Assembly (NCBI RefSeq): GCF_041449215.1
Contig: NZ_JBGNFV010000001.1
Span: 558,001 to 622,000 of the forward strand
DNA: 64,000 nucleotides
Reading direction: 5' to 3'
Origin: Roseivirga sp. BDSF3-8
GTDB taxonomy: Bacteria > Bacteroidota > Bacteroidia > Cytophagales > Cyclobacteriaceae
The position numbers and the translations under genes were made by a program. The notes under the pieces are model-generated. The model had not been told where the DNA came from. It did no database searches and worked only from the letters and a program-made list of their open reading frames with translations. Position 1 is the first letter of the stretch; every line of letters begins with the position of its first letter. Of this stretch, positions 62,579-64,000 are shown piece after piece.

Positions 62579-64000
62579 ATGTTCAGATTCCTGACGCTAA
62601 TTTTCACCGGCTTATTTGTCGTACAGGCAGCGCATGCCCAGATAGAAAGTGATAAGAGCAGGTTCAGGGTAGATTATGTGGCGGGATGCGTTCCCCTGGA
62701 TGTAACGATAACCAACCTGTGGCCGGACCAGAACATTAATGTGAATTTTCACCCCAAAGGCCGGGAAAATCCACCGGACGTCACGGAGTTAAACGCGACC
62801 ACGTTCACGTATACCTATACCGAGCCGGGGGATTACCTTCTGGAACAGATACTTGCCCTGCCCGATGACCAGATTACTGACAATGAAGATAAGTGGGACC
62901 AGATCACCATCTCGGTCTATGAGCCTCTGCCCCCAACGGCAACTGTCTATCGCTGTACTAACCATACCATACGGGTAGATATCGATACAGAAGCAGACTC
63001 CTACGACCAGTACCTGATAGACTATGGCGATGGCAATACGGCTTATACGGATGGTACAAATATACCTGTCTACTCCTACGCAAGCCCGGGCACATACACC
63101 ATTACCATAGATGGTCTGTATGCCGGTGGGAAAATGAACTGCGATACGTACTCTGAGACCATCACTACCATAAATCAGCTTACTGCCGGACAGGTAGAAA
63201 GCCTGACGGTAACTAATACAGACCGTACCAACGGCCAGGTAACGCTGGGGCTGAACCTTGCCCCTGCCACTACCTATGAACTGGAGGTATCACGAGGAGG
63301 CTATAATAATTTTACCTACGTGCGAACCCTGGAGCCGGAAGCTACCGAGGCCGTCATAGAGGGGCTCAATACGCTGGAAAGATATTATTGCTTTCGTGTG
63401 GTAGCCACTACCGGTTGCTCTGACGCTGACATACCTTCTAACATTGTGTGCAGTGTAAAAACGGAGGCCACGGCCCGTAATAATGAAAACCGCATAACCT
63501 GGGAAACCAGCGTGCTGGACTTCGATGCTTTTGACCTGTACCGTGACGGGGAACTGATTACGTCAATTACGACCAGTGGCAGCAGGGGCTATACCGATCA
63601 GGATGTTGAATGCCAGGTTGAATACTGCTACACTGTACAGACCCGCAATATAACGAGTACCTCCGAGGGCAACCCTGCTTGTGTTACGGCCATATCTAAT
63701 CGTACACCTGCCTCAGTTACAGACCTCGCAGTAAGTGTGGTGGGGGATAGTGTGCAGGTAACCTTCCTGCCTCCGGAAGATGAGGGCAATGGTCGCGGGG
63801 TATTGTTCCGTAGCCAGGGCCAGGGCTCATTTTTACCCCTTGATACCATCAGCGGCACCACCTACTTTGATTCCAGGCTAAACCTGAATACTAATGAATA
63901 CTGCTACAGCCTTCGCTTTGCGGATGAATGCGATAATGTATCGCAGCCGAGCCTGGTGGCATGCCCCATGATCCTCTCCCTGGAGCAGTCCGGAGATAAT
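62579..64000 (+). CDS. secreted PKD/fibronectin-like repeat protein, 3' end outside window
   Basis: 474 codons are visible and the frame is open at the window end. Signal peptide MFRFLTLIFTGLFVVQAAHA. PKD-like segments follow (TFTYTYTEPGDYLLEQ; YSYASPGTYTITI), then fibronectin type III-like units with regular Cys (NIVCSVKTEA; NPACVTAISN). This is the layout of large gliding-associated or T9SS-secreted surface proteins, which end in a T9SS domain; that end is not in the window. It starts 17 bp after hutH. Confidence 0.82.
   Translation, partial: MFRFLTLIFTGLFVVQAAHAQIESDKSRFRVDYVAGCVPLDVTITNLWPDQNINVNFHPKGRENPPDVTELNATTFTYTYTEPGDYLLEQILALPDDQITDNEDKWDQITISVYEPLPPTATVYRCTNHTIRVDIDTEADSYDQYLIDYGDGNTAYTDGTNIPVYSYASPGTYTITIDGLYAGGKMNCDTYSETITTINQLTAGQVESLTVTNTDRTNGQVTLGLNLAPATTYELEVSRGGYNNFTYVRTLEPEATEAVIEGLNTLERYYCFRVVATTGCSDADIPSNIVCSVKTEATARNNENRITWETSVLDFDAFDLYRDGELITSITTSGSRGYTDQDVECQVEYCYTVQTRNITSTSEGNPACVTAISNRTPASVTDLAVSVVGDSVQVTFLPPEDEGNGRGVLFRSQGQGSFLPLDTISGTTYFDSRLNLNTNEYCYSLRFADECDNVSQPSLVACPMILSLEQSGDN

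Overview
The window comes from a Bacteroidota chromosome, most likely a Cytophagales-type gliding bacterium (inferred, not proven by any single marker). The reasons are type IX secretion C-terminal sorting domains, a TonB-dependent receptor with a carboxypeptidase-regulatory domain, GIN/DUF2807 and FISUMP proteins, a small basic MAGTSLKRKARKNR protein, starts without Shine-Dalgarno sequences, and natural-product leader peptides typical of the phylum.

Layout. 1-10.7 kb: core metabolism and surface proteins (aldo/keto reductase, old yellow enzyme, aspartyl protease with PDZ, S74/T9SS protein, LOG-family protein, rpiA, papain-like lipoprotein, Crp/Fnr regulator). 10.7-14.3 kb: repeat-rich, with a 15-bp minisatellite of about 20 copies and a duplicated 395-bp unit. 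14.3-21 kb: envelope proteins, peptide precursor genes, a Tat-type PLP enzyme, and a hipBA module between 60-bp direct repeats. 21-23.3 kb: AT-rich island with a PIN-like/zinc-ribbon protein. 23.6-31.5 kb: complete trpEGDCFBA plus DAHP synthase operon behind an attenuator whose leader peptide carries tandem Trp codons. 31.5-34.3 kb: AT-rich DUF4062/STAND NTPase, a probable defence protein. 34.3-39.2 kb: repeat array built from broken DUF559 endonuclease gene ends separated by a structured spacer, then a RhuM-Fic/Doc protein. 39-43.5 kb: lipoproteins, a decayed DUF2281/VapC pair, and a DEAD-box helicase. 43.5-48.1 kb: four more peptide precursors, metal-binding and envelope proteins, and an intact IS200-type transposase. 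48.5-64 kb: ordinary chromosome (aldehyde dehydrogenase, EI24 protein, nuclease, SDR, holin-like protein, GluR0-type channel, phosphoesterase, TonB receptor with a LytS/LytTR system, hisS, hutH, and the start of a large secreted protein).

The most unusual content is a scattered family of ten small genes at six sites over 46 kb. They share a leader of the form MKKxLSLxxLxVxSFxT...GG and have short Cys/Ser/Thr-rich cores. Most have their own terminator, and three are broken by nonsense or frameshift changes, one of them at a run of eight G. No LanB, LanC, radical SAM, ATP-grasp or peptidase-transporter gene lies in the window, so modification, if any, must be done from elsewhere in the genome. 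Two further candidate systems are the DUF559-end/structured-spacer array and the aromatic attenuator in front of trpE.
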